Assembly (NCBI GenBank): GCA_020536535.1
Contig: JAHLWZ010000197.1
Span: forward strand, 748 to 64,747
Reading direction: 5' to 3'
DNA: 64,000 nt
DNA from: Pelomyxa schiedti
Lineage: Eukaryota; Evosea; Pelobiontida; Pelomyxidae
Part shown: in pieces, positions 37,669-48,400 of the stretch
Layout of the letters: every line of letters starts with the position of its first letter
Numbering within the stretch: position 1 is the first letter of the stretch
Notes under the pieces: generated by a model
The model's input: the letters and a program-made list of their open reading frames with translations, nothing else
Told to the model about the DNA's origin: nothing
The model's database searches: none
Translations under genes and position numbers: made by a program

Positions 37669-37951
37669 TTCTTAATGACTGTTGTGGGATTCAGAAGTGC
37701 CCAAGCTGTAAGAGGCAGGGGTGTTGTGGTGTAAATAATTAAAGCAGATTTCATGTTGTTCTTTTCTTTAGTTGATTTGGGTTTTTTCGGGTTCGGTTAG
37801 CTTGACCTTGTTCCTTTTGTGAATTGTCCATGGAACGAGTTGAGTCGTGAACTCATCATTCGGCAGTATTTACAGCACTCTCAGGCCTCTGAGCTCAACT
37901 ACGTTCGTTCTGTGTGTTTCACTTCTCTGTTCCTCCTGTCAGACCCTGATG

Positions 37952-39331
37952 TCAAGTTTTCTTTGGTGGAGTGGGCTTTCCCCCTGATTTAACCCACTTC
38001 ACCTCCACAACGCCAATTTTCATGCCAGTAGTGACATCAAATAGGCCAGTAAGCACCGAGATCGCAGTTCCCTCCTCAGGGACGGGTGGCGCCACTTGAC
38101 GCTCTGGGGGTGCTGTGTAAGGCACAGCGGGGATGGCAACAATTCCGGTCCTAGTACCCAATCGCGGGTTGGATTCCAGGGCACCAAAGGAAGTGAATGA
38201 CATGCACGGATTATAATCCATAATGCCAGGGACATGGTAGATGAAGAGTGCCCCATCATCGCGGTGCCTGCAAACGTGTTCCTTTCCGACTATCTCGAGG
38301 AAGCAGGGGCGGGTGAAGAGCGTGGTTTTGCCTGTCCCTATGTCGCATATGATGTGTTCGGTTTCGGTAGAGAAGACTGTGAACACATCGTCACCAACGC
38401 ACATGCAGCTTCCGCTATCGCTAAGAAAGCCTGAGGCGCCAAAGCCTACCTCGGGAACTTCGACGTATCTCACCACAGTAAGAAGCCCGTCAGCAAACGT
38501 CTGTTCCAAGTCCACAAATATCACGCAGGGTCGGCCTCTCCCCCCTCCGGCTGCCATGATCACCAGCGTATTGCTCCCGCTGTCGTTCACCCCCTCGAAC
38601 GTGGCGCCACCGCCAAAACCTGCATACAGCGTGTAAGGCAAGTCCGTCACCTCCTTGTTTCCCCACAGCTCGCCCCCGACGACCTTCCACACCAGCAGCG
38701 ACTTCCTGCCAAGGAACACAATCCACCCGGAGCTGCACACGGCGGGGTCGTTGGTCGCGTGGAAGTCAGCCACCGCGACGTCGCCGCCCCAGTCCACGAC
38801 GTAGTACCTGGTGACGCCGCCCACGCCGCCCGTGCCGAGCCTCGCGGCCAGGAACCGGCCGTGCCCCAGCGACCCGCGGAGGTGCAGCCCGCGCCCCTGC
38901 GACGCCTCGGGCGACAGCAGGCAGCAGTCGGCGCGCACGACGCCGCCCGACGCGGAGAGCCCCAGGAACACGTGCACCAGGGCGTCCCTGTTGACGGGCT
39001 GGGCGCAGGCGACGCGGAGGGTGCAGCCGACCTCGCGGGCCACGCGCATGACCCAGTGCGCGCGCAGGTCCATGAGCACGGGGCAGGGCAGGTGGCGCAC
39101 GGGGCTGGCGGCGCCGCAGCGGGGCACGAGGGCGCCGGCGGCCAGGGCGAGGAACTGGTCGCAAGTCATCACCCTGCAGTCGCTTGAGAACGACGCGGAC
39201 TCCTCGTACTTGTGCTCCCAGGCGAGCAAGTTGCTGTCGTAAAAATAGTCGTCGTTGATGTCCATCAGTGGAAGGCGGTAATAAGAGGCATGGGCGGAGT
39301 AGTCGGGGTCTGGGTCCCACGAGGGATCCAT
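37952..39331 (-). CDS. Propeller-like protein of a lineage-specific family, member A (intronless)
   Basis: Uninterrupted 459-residue frame, GC-rich at its 5' end. After about 55 residues it has the motif CDQFLALAAGALVPRCGA with SPVRHLP, then repeated beta-type segments rich in Gly, Val and Trp (YYVVDWGGDVAVADF; SSGWIVFLGRKSLLVWKVV; SDSGSCMCVGDDVFTVFS) that look like blades of a beta-propeller without canonical WD or kelch signatures. The short N-terminal motif could be an F-box-like or adaptor helix; this is speculation. A paralogue with the same architecture lies at 48401-50122. I associate the DQLLAL-AG motif family with archamoebae, from memory only. Function unknown. Confidence 0.7.
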   Translation of the reverse strand: MDPSWDPDPDYSAHASYYRLPLMDINDDYFYDSNLLAWEHKYEESASFSSDCRVMTCDQFLALAAGALVPRCGAASPVRHLPCPVLMDLRAHWVMRVAREVGCTLRVACAQPVNRDALVHVFLGLSASGGVVRADCCLLSPEASQGRGLHLRGSLGHGRFLAARLGTGGVGGVTRYYVVDWGGDVAVADFHATNDPAVCSSGWIVFLGRKSLLVWKVVGGELWGNKEVTDLPYTLYAGFGGGATFEGVNDSGSNTLVIMAAGGGRGRPCVIFVDLEQTFADGLLTVVRYVEVPEVGFGASGFLSDSGSCMCVGDDVFTVFSTETEHIICDIGTGKTTLFTRPCFLEIVGKEHVCRHRDDGALFIYHVPGIMDYNPCMSFTSFGALESNPRLGTRTGIVAIPAVPYTAPPERQVAPPVPEEGTAISVLTGLFDVTTGMKIGVVEVKWVKSGGKPTPPKKT

Positions 39332-39664
39332 TATTGCTGGTCACGTACGGTTTTTTTTCCTTCAACGAAGGGTCACTTCCACAAAGACGCTGATTTGGAA
39401 TGGCTAGTTCAATTTCCCTTGTGGGTACTGCAAGCAAGGTTGCGACTGGATGGGGTCTTAGGAGTAGTGAGCCACTACTGATCGCCGGTGGCTCTGTGAG
39501 TGTAAGAATGACAAGGAAGGCACAACAAAGATCAATGAAAGTGCCCGGGCTTCGTTGACCGCGGGGGTGAAGTGTGGTCAACACAAAGAAGGAAACAAAC
39601 TTGGTTTGGTGCTAGTGGCATCTCCGGCACTTACCGACGCAAGATCTTTGGTTGTGGGTTGTAG
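39332..39664. other. Divergent intergenic region
   Basis: No gene seen between propeller gene A (-) and the EDR2_C gene (+). It presumably contains both promoters. Confidence 0.4.
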
Positions 39665-41683
39665 ATGAACTTGCTTATCGTGTTTGCGACTGTGATCGTG
39701 TTGGTTGCGTCGCTGGTGTGGCGGTGGATTCGCAAGGTCAAAATATTACCGCGTCTTTGCGTTGTTATATTATTTTTATATTTTTTTTCTTAAGCAAGAC
39801 CAGCCTCGCATTCCTAAGGATGAGAGTTTCACACTACCGCCAGTCATGCCCGTAGAACAACCCGCTACAGCAATTTCAGAGCCTGACAAAACTCTTGAAA
39901 TTTCCTCTCCTCTGCCTGAATCCGCAAGTCCGCTATCCGAAAGTCCGCTTGAAGCAAATAAAGAAACAGAACAATGCGTGCTAATAAAAGAAGCAGAAGT
40001 GTCACCTGAAGCACTAACCTCTACTGTCGTGACGCCAACGAAACCTGTGGAAGATACAACACCAGTTCACTTAGTTGCTTTTGACCATGTATCACCTGAC
40101 TCGGCGAATATTACCCCTAAGGAGCCAACTGTCCCTCCAGCAGAGTTAGTACCATTGACAACGGAACCACACGAAGAGCAAATTATCGTACCAGTAGAAC
40201 CTGCGGCCAAACCCCCTGCAGTAGATATCCCTCTACAGCATGAAGCACTCTCAAGTGAACCTGAAGCTCCAGCAATCTCTCATGATGACAAGCAAATTGG
40301 AGAGCTAGTAACTAAAGAATCCGTCATAACCAACCAAAAAGACTCAGAAGTGGTTGTTTCTCCATTGTCTCCAGAGGCACAAACGGTTGCATTGTCTTCA
40401 GAGACACAAACGGTTGTCGCCACAGGTGATACGAAAAAGGAGCCTATACCTTCCCAAGAGTCCACCCACTCTGAGATTAAGCCTGCCCCGAAACCTGTGG
40501 AACCTTCAAAACCATCACCAGCAGTACCGGTTCCAACACTGTCACAACCTTCATTGCCAGCACAACTACCTCATTCCGTTCCTAAGACAGTTCCTCCAAC
40601 CCCACCAACACACTCCCCTGCCCCACCCCCTAAAAGTGCGGCAGCACCACCTCAAGTGTTACCTGTGGTGAGATTCCAAGGTGGAGAGCTATTACAGCGA
40701 CTACCTTCATATTCAGCTGATGGTCCAGCCAACCACTGGTTCCCTATGGATGGCACATCACTAAGTGTATGCTTCAATCCACACATTTCCCAAAGTGACT
40801 GTATCCAGGTGCGTGGACTCCACTATCTTACGGATAAAATCAAATACCCCTCAGCACCAGCTGGGTTGGATCTGTTTGCCTTGGATATTATCAAAGTAAG
40901 TAATGGACTTACTGGTACAGATAACCAAAAACCCTTAGTCATCACGGAGGATAGATCACATTATGGATCACGCACAGTGCCCATTGAAGCCCGTCATCGG
41001 AAAGACGGCAACCAAATACTTTGTAGTTTGTTTCCAGGTAAAGTATTACCTTGACAAATTCAAAAACTGACCCTCTTCAGGTTCCCATGGATGGCAATGT
41101 ATTGCACTTTAGTGCTTATTCAAAGATTCCAGATCCACCAAACCCTCGATTATCAGAGCCAGCGTACTTATTTTTCTTAACCAAATACTCTTTGACGCAC
41201 AAGTTAGATGGAGGATGCTTCAGAAGTGCATGAATCCTTCAACACCAGATTCCTACCGAAACACTCGTCTGAAGATCATTCCATCATTGGCAGTTGGGAG
41301 TTGGCTAGCAAAAAAAGCAGGTTGCGTTTTACCAATAATAACCTTGTCTGATTTGGTCAAGTTGGAAACAAGCCGGCAATTCTTGGTAACAAGCTAACTT
41401 GCAAGTAAGTCCTCATCTGTGCTAAAACTCAACTAAGTGGTTATTGTCCAGGTATTTTGCACGGCCAGACTACCTTGAAATAGATGTGGATGTGGGGTCA
41501 AGTTACGCCGGCACCTCAGTTTTCAGTGTAGTTCGCAGTTACGTAAAGGGACTAGTGGTTGACTTGGCAATGCTATTCGAAGGACAAGATATATCTGAAC
41601 TCCCAGAGCAAATTCTATTTGCAATGCGGTTGTATCACGTGGACTTGGAGACGCTTTTCCAGAAGATACCGCGGTACAACTAA
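39665..41683 (+). CDS. Membrane-anchored protein with EDR2 C-terminal (DUF1336) domain
   Basis: Exons 39665-39736, 39795-41043, 41082-41163, 41214-41320, 41362-41404 and 41452-41683 total 1785 nt (594 residues). An N-terminal signal anchor (NLLIVFATVIVLVASLVW) is followed by about 300 residues rich in Pro, Glu, Thr and Ser with no fold. The EDR2_C domain then shows CIQVRGLHYLTDKIKYPSAP, VPMDGNVLHFSAYSKIP, NTRLKIIPSLAVGSWLAKKA, VGNKPAILGNKLTCKYFARP, DYLEIDVDVGSS and ELPEQILFAMRLYHVDLE. In plants this domain follows PH and START domains and is linked to lipid-related defence signalling; here it is instead tethered to a membrane. Ligand and role are unknown. Confidence 0.88.
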
Positions 41684-41842
41684 GCCCAGCACACAGTTGT
41701 GCCCTTGTGCCTGCAACACAAGGTGGACCAAACACAACTAAAATCAGTGCCCTTCAGTTTTGCCAAAGAAAAAAACCGCCTTCAACACATCAACTTCAAA
41801 AAAAAATCAAAACAATTCATCACGTCTTTGCGTGGTGTAGAG

Positions 41843-42784
41843 ATGTTTTTTGTTGACTGGGTGTATTGGGCACTCAACAAGTACTTTGGTTTTTGGGAGA
41901 AAAAGGCGACTCTGCTGTTACTTGGTCCGTTTCGTGGTTTCATTCGCACCGTGATTGGGTTTTGTCTCATACTTGTATTTTTCTAGGGCTGGACAATGCT
42001 GGCAAGACAACCCTCTTGTTCGTTTTGCTTTTTTTTTCTTTTTTTGGGTGGCCATTAACTTGCGTGGTCACAGGTACAAACTCAAAAATGATACAATTAC
42101 CTTTTTCTCTCCAACACAAAGGCCTTCACTAGAACAGCTGGCATCTCTCTTTTCCCTCTGTAACAAAACCAACCAAACTCAAACACTAACGCCACATTAT
42201 CCAAACTCCCGACAATTACCGTCTGATACCAAAATTCTAACATACGGTACACACACAACAGCGTATTGGAACATGCACTCTCACTACATATGACCTTGGA
42301 GGACACAAAATGGTTAGAGAAATGTGGCGTGACTATTTCATGGGCACAGACGCTATTGTTTTCATGGTTGATGCTGCAGATACTGCAAGAATCCCCGAAG
42401 CTCAAGCGGTTTGCCCCATTTTGTTCCTTTGTTTGCCTTATCTTATCTGTTAGGAACTTGCTGGTCTTCTTCAGGACTCACAACTTAATGATATTCCAAT
42501 AGCAGTTTTTGGGAATAAGTGTGACATTTGGGTGCATAAAACAAAAAAACTTAGATCCCACTCACTCCTCACTAAGGACAAAGCTCTACCTGGTGAGGAA
42601 TTTGTGCGCTCAATGGGACTGGAACCATATCTAAGTCCTGGAAACACACGGCCAGTCAGGGTACGAACCCACATTCTGGTCCCAGTCTTATATGGCTCTT
42701 ACACAGGTTTTTATGACCTCTCTGGTACAAGGCACTGGATATCCTGATGGTTTGGAGTGGCTTGTCTCACAAATAGGAAACTAA
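41843..42784 (+). CDS. SAR1: SAR1-like small GTPase (COPII coat)
   Basis: Exons 41843-41924, 41987-42017, 42074-42140, 42262-42408, 42454-42531, 42577-42660 and 42707-42784 total 567 nt (188 residues), the family length. It has an amphipathic N-terminal helix instead of an Arf myristoylation Gly (MFFVDWVYWALNKYFGFW), P-loop GLDNAGKTTLL, switch II YDLGGHKM, G4 NKCD and a C-terminus VFMTSLVQGTGYPDGLEWL as in SAR1. It recruits COPII coats at ER exit sites. The intron 42141-42261 is unusual: it starts GCATCT and, at 121 bp, is the longest. The junction is fixed by alignment with SAR1 (PSLEQL / RIGTCTLTTYDLGGH). Confidence 0.9.
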
Positions 42785-43427
42785 TTTGGAGTTTAAAAAA
42801 AGAAACCCAGTTTTGTTTTACCCCTTATTTCAAAAGTTTTGAACTTTGAATGGTGACGCAGGACTTGTTGACGATTGAGGTTCACTTTTGCCAGCCGCCG
42901 TCACCCACACCAACACACAGTGATCATGATGCCTTTCATTGATTGAATGAACTAGAAGAATCCACTTTTGCAAATATCTTTTCTTTCTTTGTACATGTTC
43001 ATGATATCATGTCACCCACCACCCACCCACCATGTCAACCACCGTGCCAAATTGACAGAAAAATAAAAAAAAACAAAGGAGCACGGAGAGGAGCGGGGCT
43101 GAGGCAGCAGCACCGCGAGCGAAAGGTTCCGGTGCGGGACTTGGGGTAAAATACAAAAAACACCCCCGTTATTGAGGCCACACTTCCCGTTTTTCTCCCA
43201 CTAACAGCAAAACCATTGTCACACACGACGTTAAGAACGAAACCCATGATGGGTGTTCGGATTCTTGTCTTTTTTTCAAGCAAGCGCGTCTCGTATCGTC
43301 AGAAAATTACAGGGGAATGCGATTGGGGTGGGAAAACGAGAGGGAGTTTGTGGTAAAGGGAGCGGGAAAAGCAGGAAGAAATGCAGAAAAAGATGCGGGA
43401 AAAGCACCGGTCAGGGTTTCTAGAAAC
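42785..43427. other. Intergenic sequence left of the assembly gap
   Basis: No gene recognised. It contains CACC-rich microrepeats around 43015-43035 and purine-rich sequence running into the gap. It may contain the start of the IPT-domain gene. Confidence 0.35.
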
Positions 43428-43527
43428 NNNNNNNNNNNNNNNNNNNNNNNNNNNNNNNNNNNNNNNNNNNNNNNNNNNNNNNNNNNNNNNNNNNNNNNNN
43501 NNNNNNNNNNNNNNNNNNNNNNNNNNN
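43428..43527. other. Assembly gap of 100 N
   Basis: Exactly 100 ambiguous bases, the usual placeholder for a scaffold gap of unknown size. Confidence 0.95.
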
Positions 43528-44041
43528 TGTATAAAATGATTTCTCATAGGCTTCAAAATCAAGATTTTCCCCAAGCAAGGCAGTATAACTGGCGGGTTGA
43601 TGTTATGTACTTTTTACAGTTCTTCCCCTCTCACTTCTTTTCCTCTCACATGCTCTTCCAGGTCGATGTTATGGGCGTATTTCCTCATAATCCTAACTTA
43701 GCCAGCGTGTTTTGTAAGTTTGGCAGTACTATAGTTCCTGCCAGACTCGTATCAGAGTAAGTCCCTTCTTTTAATCCCCACCCTCACCACATTCAAGAGA
43801 CCTCATTAAAGTCATTACACCTCAACATCCCGCTGGAGTCGTATCACTCGAGGTTTTTGCACTCATATCTGCCTTTATATCTTGCATGTTAACCAAACTA
43901 CAGGTCAGCATAGACGGCGGGATTAATTTTACTACCAACGGGAACCTCTTCACATTTTTTGAACCCACCCCACCTTGGTTGACAATCCCCGTTCCTTCTC
44001 ACGCTGCTGGTGCCGTACCACTTATTGGTGAAGGCCACTAA
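43528..44041 (+). CDS. C-terminal fragment of an IPT/TIG-domain protein
   Basis: The gene enters from the assembly gap. The visible exons end near 43594, run 43662-43756, then two more exons ending at the stop 44039-44041. The deduced sequence DVMGVFPHNPNLASVFCKFG...VPARLVSEDLIKVITPQHPAG...VSLEVSIDGGINFTTNGNLFTFF has the IPT/TIG pattern (C-F-G strand, I-x-C/T-P-x-x-P turn, V-S-x-D/N-G, F-x-F). Such immunoglobulin-like domains occur in surface receptors and in transcription factors. With the N-terminus missing the type cannot be decided. The donor after YNWR is followed by GTTGATGTTATG, nearly the same as the next exon start. Confidence 0.6.
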
Positions 44042-44105
44042 AACAAACTAGAAATAAACACAAGAAGAAAAAAAATATTTTTTTTGGAAAACAAAATTCC
44101 CAAAT

Positions 44106-46836
44106 TCAAGAAGAGGTCTTAGCTTTTCTTGTGTTGTAGCTCTTAACTAACTTCAGGAATCGTTTGTCCTCAAGGGCCTCTTTGTTGTTCCGTTTTTTCT
44201 TCTTCTGAAAACATGTGAGTGTGATAAAATGCAAGTGAGTTTGTACTGGTGGTGCTAGTGGCTTCTCGGCATAGTATTTTTCCAATTCAGCATCAAACGG
44301 GTCTTGGTTTCTAGGAGGAGGCCGCTTTTTCCCAGCAGCGGGGGTCTCTACTTCTTCTGTAGTGGTATTAGATTCCTGTTCCAAAAAAAAATATAAAGGT
44401 GAACATTTGGCACCTTCTTGGCGTTTTTTCTTGTTCTCACGGTGGCGGAGGTTTTTTTGTTTCTGCTTCTCTTTTTTGGAATCACTTATTGGTGTTGCTT
44501 CCTTAAATAAAATTAGTTGGTCCTGTGTACAAAAGTGCTAGAGACCAAATTCAACTCTGCTAGAGCCTTTTTTGTCTTTTTTGCTTTTTTTTGTTGTTTT
44601 TCAAGCAATTTTGCCTTCGAAGTTTAATGGTTAAAAGTAAATTAGGATGAGTACCTGCTTTGCTTCTTCTTTCCTTTTTTTTCCTACAGCCAAGATTTTC
44701 CTTTATCTTATATTACTTATTTGTGACCCTTGTTTATAACTTCTGAAGTATTTCTTCGAAAGAATGAAATACATACTCCAGTTTGGCAACAGCTTGGGCA
44801 TTTTCAATGGAGAATTCTGGATTGGTTTCATTTCTTCAAAATTCGAGAGGTTTTCCCATACCCACAATAGGTCTCTTTTCTTCTCCAAATATATCAGGAT
44901 TATTATTGAGATACTCTAGGGCGGTCATAGCATCATCATGCTCACGGAAATCTAAGAACCCAAATCTGTTGGGTTGCTTAGAGACTAAGTTCAATGAGAG
45001 AGGAGTCTACCCAAAGGATCTAGGTTGACCAGATTCTGTTTTTCTTTCGCTATCTCGTTTCAGCCATACCCTCTTACCTTCATTAGATCATACAAGTAAA
45101 AGCAATGAATACCCAAAGGGAGATTTTTCCCAGCTTATCAGTAACTAATTGTGAGAGCTCTTTTTCAGTAACTTTTATGGGAATGTTTCTTATACTCAAT
45201 CTGTGTCAAAGCGAATTAAACATGTACCACTAGATTGGTATTGACAAACCTAGTACGGCTAACAAAGTAATTTGGGTTCTTCAGCTTGAATTTCTGTTTA
45301 GAAAGACATTAAACTCAATGCAAGTAAGTAGGTATTTGCCACAACTTTATTTTGATAGGCAGCAAGACGCTTCCGCATATCATTTTCAGAAAGGCCCATT
45401 TCCTTTCCTTCAGCAGGTGAAATGTCTACAAGTATAAGATTGAAAAGATGTCGAGTAGTTGCATACATCCTACATCTGCCAGATGCAAGTTTCTCTTGTC
45501 TTCTTTTTCCTTCACAGTTTTTTTTGACAAGACAGCTTGAGTGGCATCTTGACGTGAGAGCGCCCTTGTGGACAAAGGATTGAGAGTAAAGCAAACTACT
45601 AAGAGGATACTTGGAAATTATAAGATTTCTGCCATCGACGATAATTGAACTTTCTGCCACTTGATCACTAGAGGAACCTCCAACTTGAAGGTAGCTAGGA
45701 TATGCTTCAAGCATAACTGCTCAATCTGTGAGTCAAGGGAATATAAGAAGGTGTGTAACCTTTAGTGACAGAATCGGGTCTGTTGAAAGAAACAAATGCA
45801 GTTCCGCGGGATCGTTGCATCTCCTCATCCATCACTATTTTGCAGTACTTTATGGTCCCATATTTATGCATCCTGTTTGGAAGATAAGCACAAAACAGAT
45901 ATTGAATCCAAAGTAAGCACTTCTCAATCAAATCTTGCTCTGTTGTATCAAATGACAAATTCCTGATAAAAATTGTGCATTGCAACTCCTCTTTTTTTTT
46001 TTAAAGAAGGAGTAAGTGGACAATTACAAAAAAGATGTCTTACTTTTCTTATCGACATCGCCTTCATTCTCACTTTCTCTCTTTGGAACTGGGGCACGTT
46101 TCCCGACTCCAGATTTAGTTCTGTTGTCAGTCTCCTCGTCATAATCTTCTTCATCCTCTTCGTTGTCCTCGTCCTCGTCGTCATTGTCATCGTCATCTCC
46201 CTCTTCAGTATCATTCCCATTTTCATCTTCGCTGTCGGAGCTATCATTAAAGTTCACACCATCATCTTCACTCTCGTCCTCATCCTCATCCTCGTTCTCG
46301 TCGTCATCGTAACCGTCTTCGTCACGACTGCTCTGTCTCGTTGGCTTCCCACTCATTCCACCTCTTCCCCTCCCCCCCATTGTGGGATTCCCCCGTCCCC
46401 TAGCCATTGGCACCCCTCGCCCTCTGCCTCGTCCAGGTCTTCCCCCCCTCACCCCCGACTCGGCGCCGCGCCCTCTTCGCTCCTCGCCACCCCCGCCCCG
46501 CGGGGCAGCAGCAGCAGCACCTCTCCTCGGTCCCAGCCCGCCCCTCCCGGTCCCCCTCCCCCTTTCGCTTCCTCTGCCAGTGCCCCTGCCTGTGCCTCTG
46601 CTGATTCCCCTACCACCCCGCGACGCGTCGCCTCTTCCACGAGTCCCACGGAGGGGCCTTCCTGCAGTTGCATCTCTTGCAGCGGGGGAAGCCCCGCCGC
46701 GACCGCGAGCACTGCCGCGGCCCCGACCGCCGACGCCGCGCCCGCTACCGCGACCGCCACGGCCACGAGAAGGCAGACCACGTGAGCCACGCGCAGCACC
46801 CCGCCCTCGAGAGCCGCCCCGACCTCTGCCACTCAT
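44106..46836 (-). CDS. RBM28/Nop4-like nucleolar RNA-binding protein with RGG and acidic N-terminus
   Basis: Ribosome-biogenesis protein. The first exon begins at ATG 46836 and encodes about 170 residues of RGG/GRGR repeats, then about 70 Asp/Glu residues (DDDDNDDEDEDNEEDEED) and a basic KRAPVPKRE segment. The RRMs follow: TIFIRNLSFDTTEQDLI...GTIKYCKIVMDEEMQRSRGTAFVSF and a second with FVSRTRLSIRNIP. Also present are the RBM28-specific link (LADVG..SPAEGKEMGLSE..MRKRL), NNNPDIFGEEKRPIV and a C-terminal PFDAELEKYYAEKPL. Human RBM28 and yeast Nop4 have additional N-terminal RRMs instead. Many short introns are present and only parts of the exon structure are fixed. The start is 84 bp from the divergent NHL-like gene. 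Confidence 0.82.
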
Positions 46837-46920
46837 GATTTTTATTGTTAATTAACGGGAGCAACTGCTACGAGATCAATCACAGAGAGGAAAACAAATA
46901 GCTTTTTAGCGTAGACACGA

Positions 46921-48228
46921 AATGTTTGGCGTTGTATTTTGTGCGGTTGTGACGGTTGGCCTTGTGAATATCGTCGCGGCCGCAGCGGACGTGACAGCCG
47001 GGAATTTGTTGATCACCCAGCCCAATGAAGTTTTCACACAGAACTATCTGGCTGAAATGACACCCGAGGGCAAACTCGTCCAATTCCTTGATCTGGGTGG
47101 CACAACGCAACCAATAGGCACCTCTAATTGACTTTCAATTAAAAGTGTCCACGTATGGTTATTGACCACCTACGTACCTCCGTGTTTTTTTTTTTTTTTT
47201 GAAGATGTGGGCTTTGATATAGAAGGCACTCTCATACTTCTGGACTTTAGAAATGGTGTCCATCAATTCACAAGGAGTGGGGAGTATCTGGGGTTCTGGG
47301 GTGATGCTAATCCTACATATTTGACAGGTACATTACCTGTTCGTCAATATAAAAATAATATTTCTCTGATGTTGACAGGGGAATCTTTCTTTGACATGAC
47401 ATTGGACAATGAAAAGCAGGTCTATATTATTGACCTCGATCCTACAAATCAGCCTTATGCACGAAAGCCTGTTATTTACAAGTTCAATAATGTACAAACT
47501 TCACAGTTTTTGTGTTAGACTCACAATTTTAGACAGGCGGATATGCGGGAGTTGCTGTATCCCATGATGCTGGTCTTGTTTCCCCAGATATGGTTGCAGG
47601 TAAAAGACTAACAGAAAAACGGCGAGTTAAAATAACGTTCACAAAAAGTTGATGACTTTGGGTCTATTTGGGTTGTTGACTCTGGCTATGTTAAAAAGTT
47701 CAGTGCTGATGGAGAATTTATGAATGAATACCAGTATCCTATCGCCGATGCCTACATTCTATCTGGAATCATGGCAGAAAATGGACTCATCTTTGTTGGA
47801 GGTACCTTTTTTTTCCCATTCCTGAGAATTTTATACCTGTTGCCACTCCCCTAACAACCAAAAGTTGATTGTGAAGAAAATGTTCATCCCGATAATGTTC
47901 TTGTGATTGACTACGAAGGCAATCTGTTGCTAGATATACCCCTTGAAGGCATGCGATACAGCAAATAAAAACCCTCCTTAACTAGTAGTAATGGAACTCT
48001 TAATAATCCCGGTTCTCAGGAAACGGAGGTGGATGCCCAGCCGGAATGGCCCTTGAGCCAGAAACAGGCCTGCTCTATGTTGAGAATTCTGACTCAGAGA
48101 TAATTGGAACACAACACATTCAGGTCTACAACTATACCTCAGGAACCTTTGTGAGGGACTTTGGGGGTGCTGGTTGTGGTGTTCCTCTGTGCCAGACTTT
48201 CAATGGAATAGCCTTTGTGCCCTTTTAG
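46921..48228 (+). CDS. Secreted NHL-like beta-propeller protein
   Basis: The start ATG at 46921 is followed by a clear signal peptide (FGVVFCAVVTVGLVNIVAAAA). Repeating segments have the NHL/SMP-30 pattern of a hydrophobic strand, Asp and Gly: LITQPNEVFTQNYLAEM, DIEGTLILLDFRNGVHQF, GSIWVVDSGYVKKFSADGEF, DNVLVIDYEGNLLL and GLLYVENSDSEIIGTQHIQVY. Five or so short introns separate them. The first intron could start at 47097 (GT) or at a GC site near 47119. There is no membrane anchor, so it is probably secreted or lumenal. The biological role is unknown. It shares an 84-bp divergent promoter with the RBM28-like gene. Confidence 0.7.
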
Positions 48229-48400
48229 GATTCAAGAATCCATCTAGACCCACAAACACTTGGTGGTTCCATCGAACTCACCAGTCAAAAGGGCTTCTTG
48301 GAAGAACCATCAAAAACCCAAATTAAAAATCCTTCTTTATTTTTCACCGTTGGACACAGATGCCCTGCCATAAGAAAGAAAAGAAAACAGCACACCTGAG

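Noticed and set aside
38759-39242. Several overlapping Arg/Ala-rich frames opposite propeller gene A
   Set aside because: These are GC-rich shadows. The minus-strand frame matches the paralogue at 48401.
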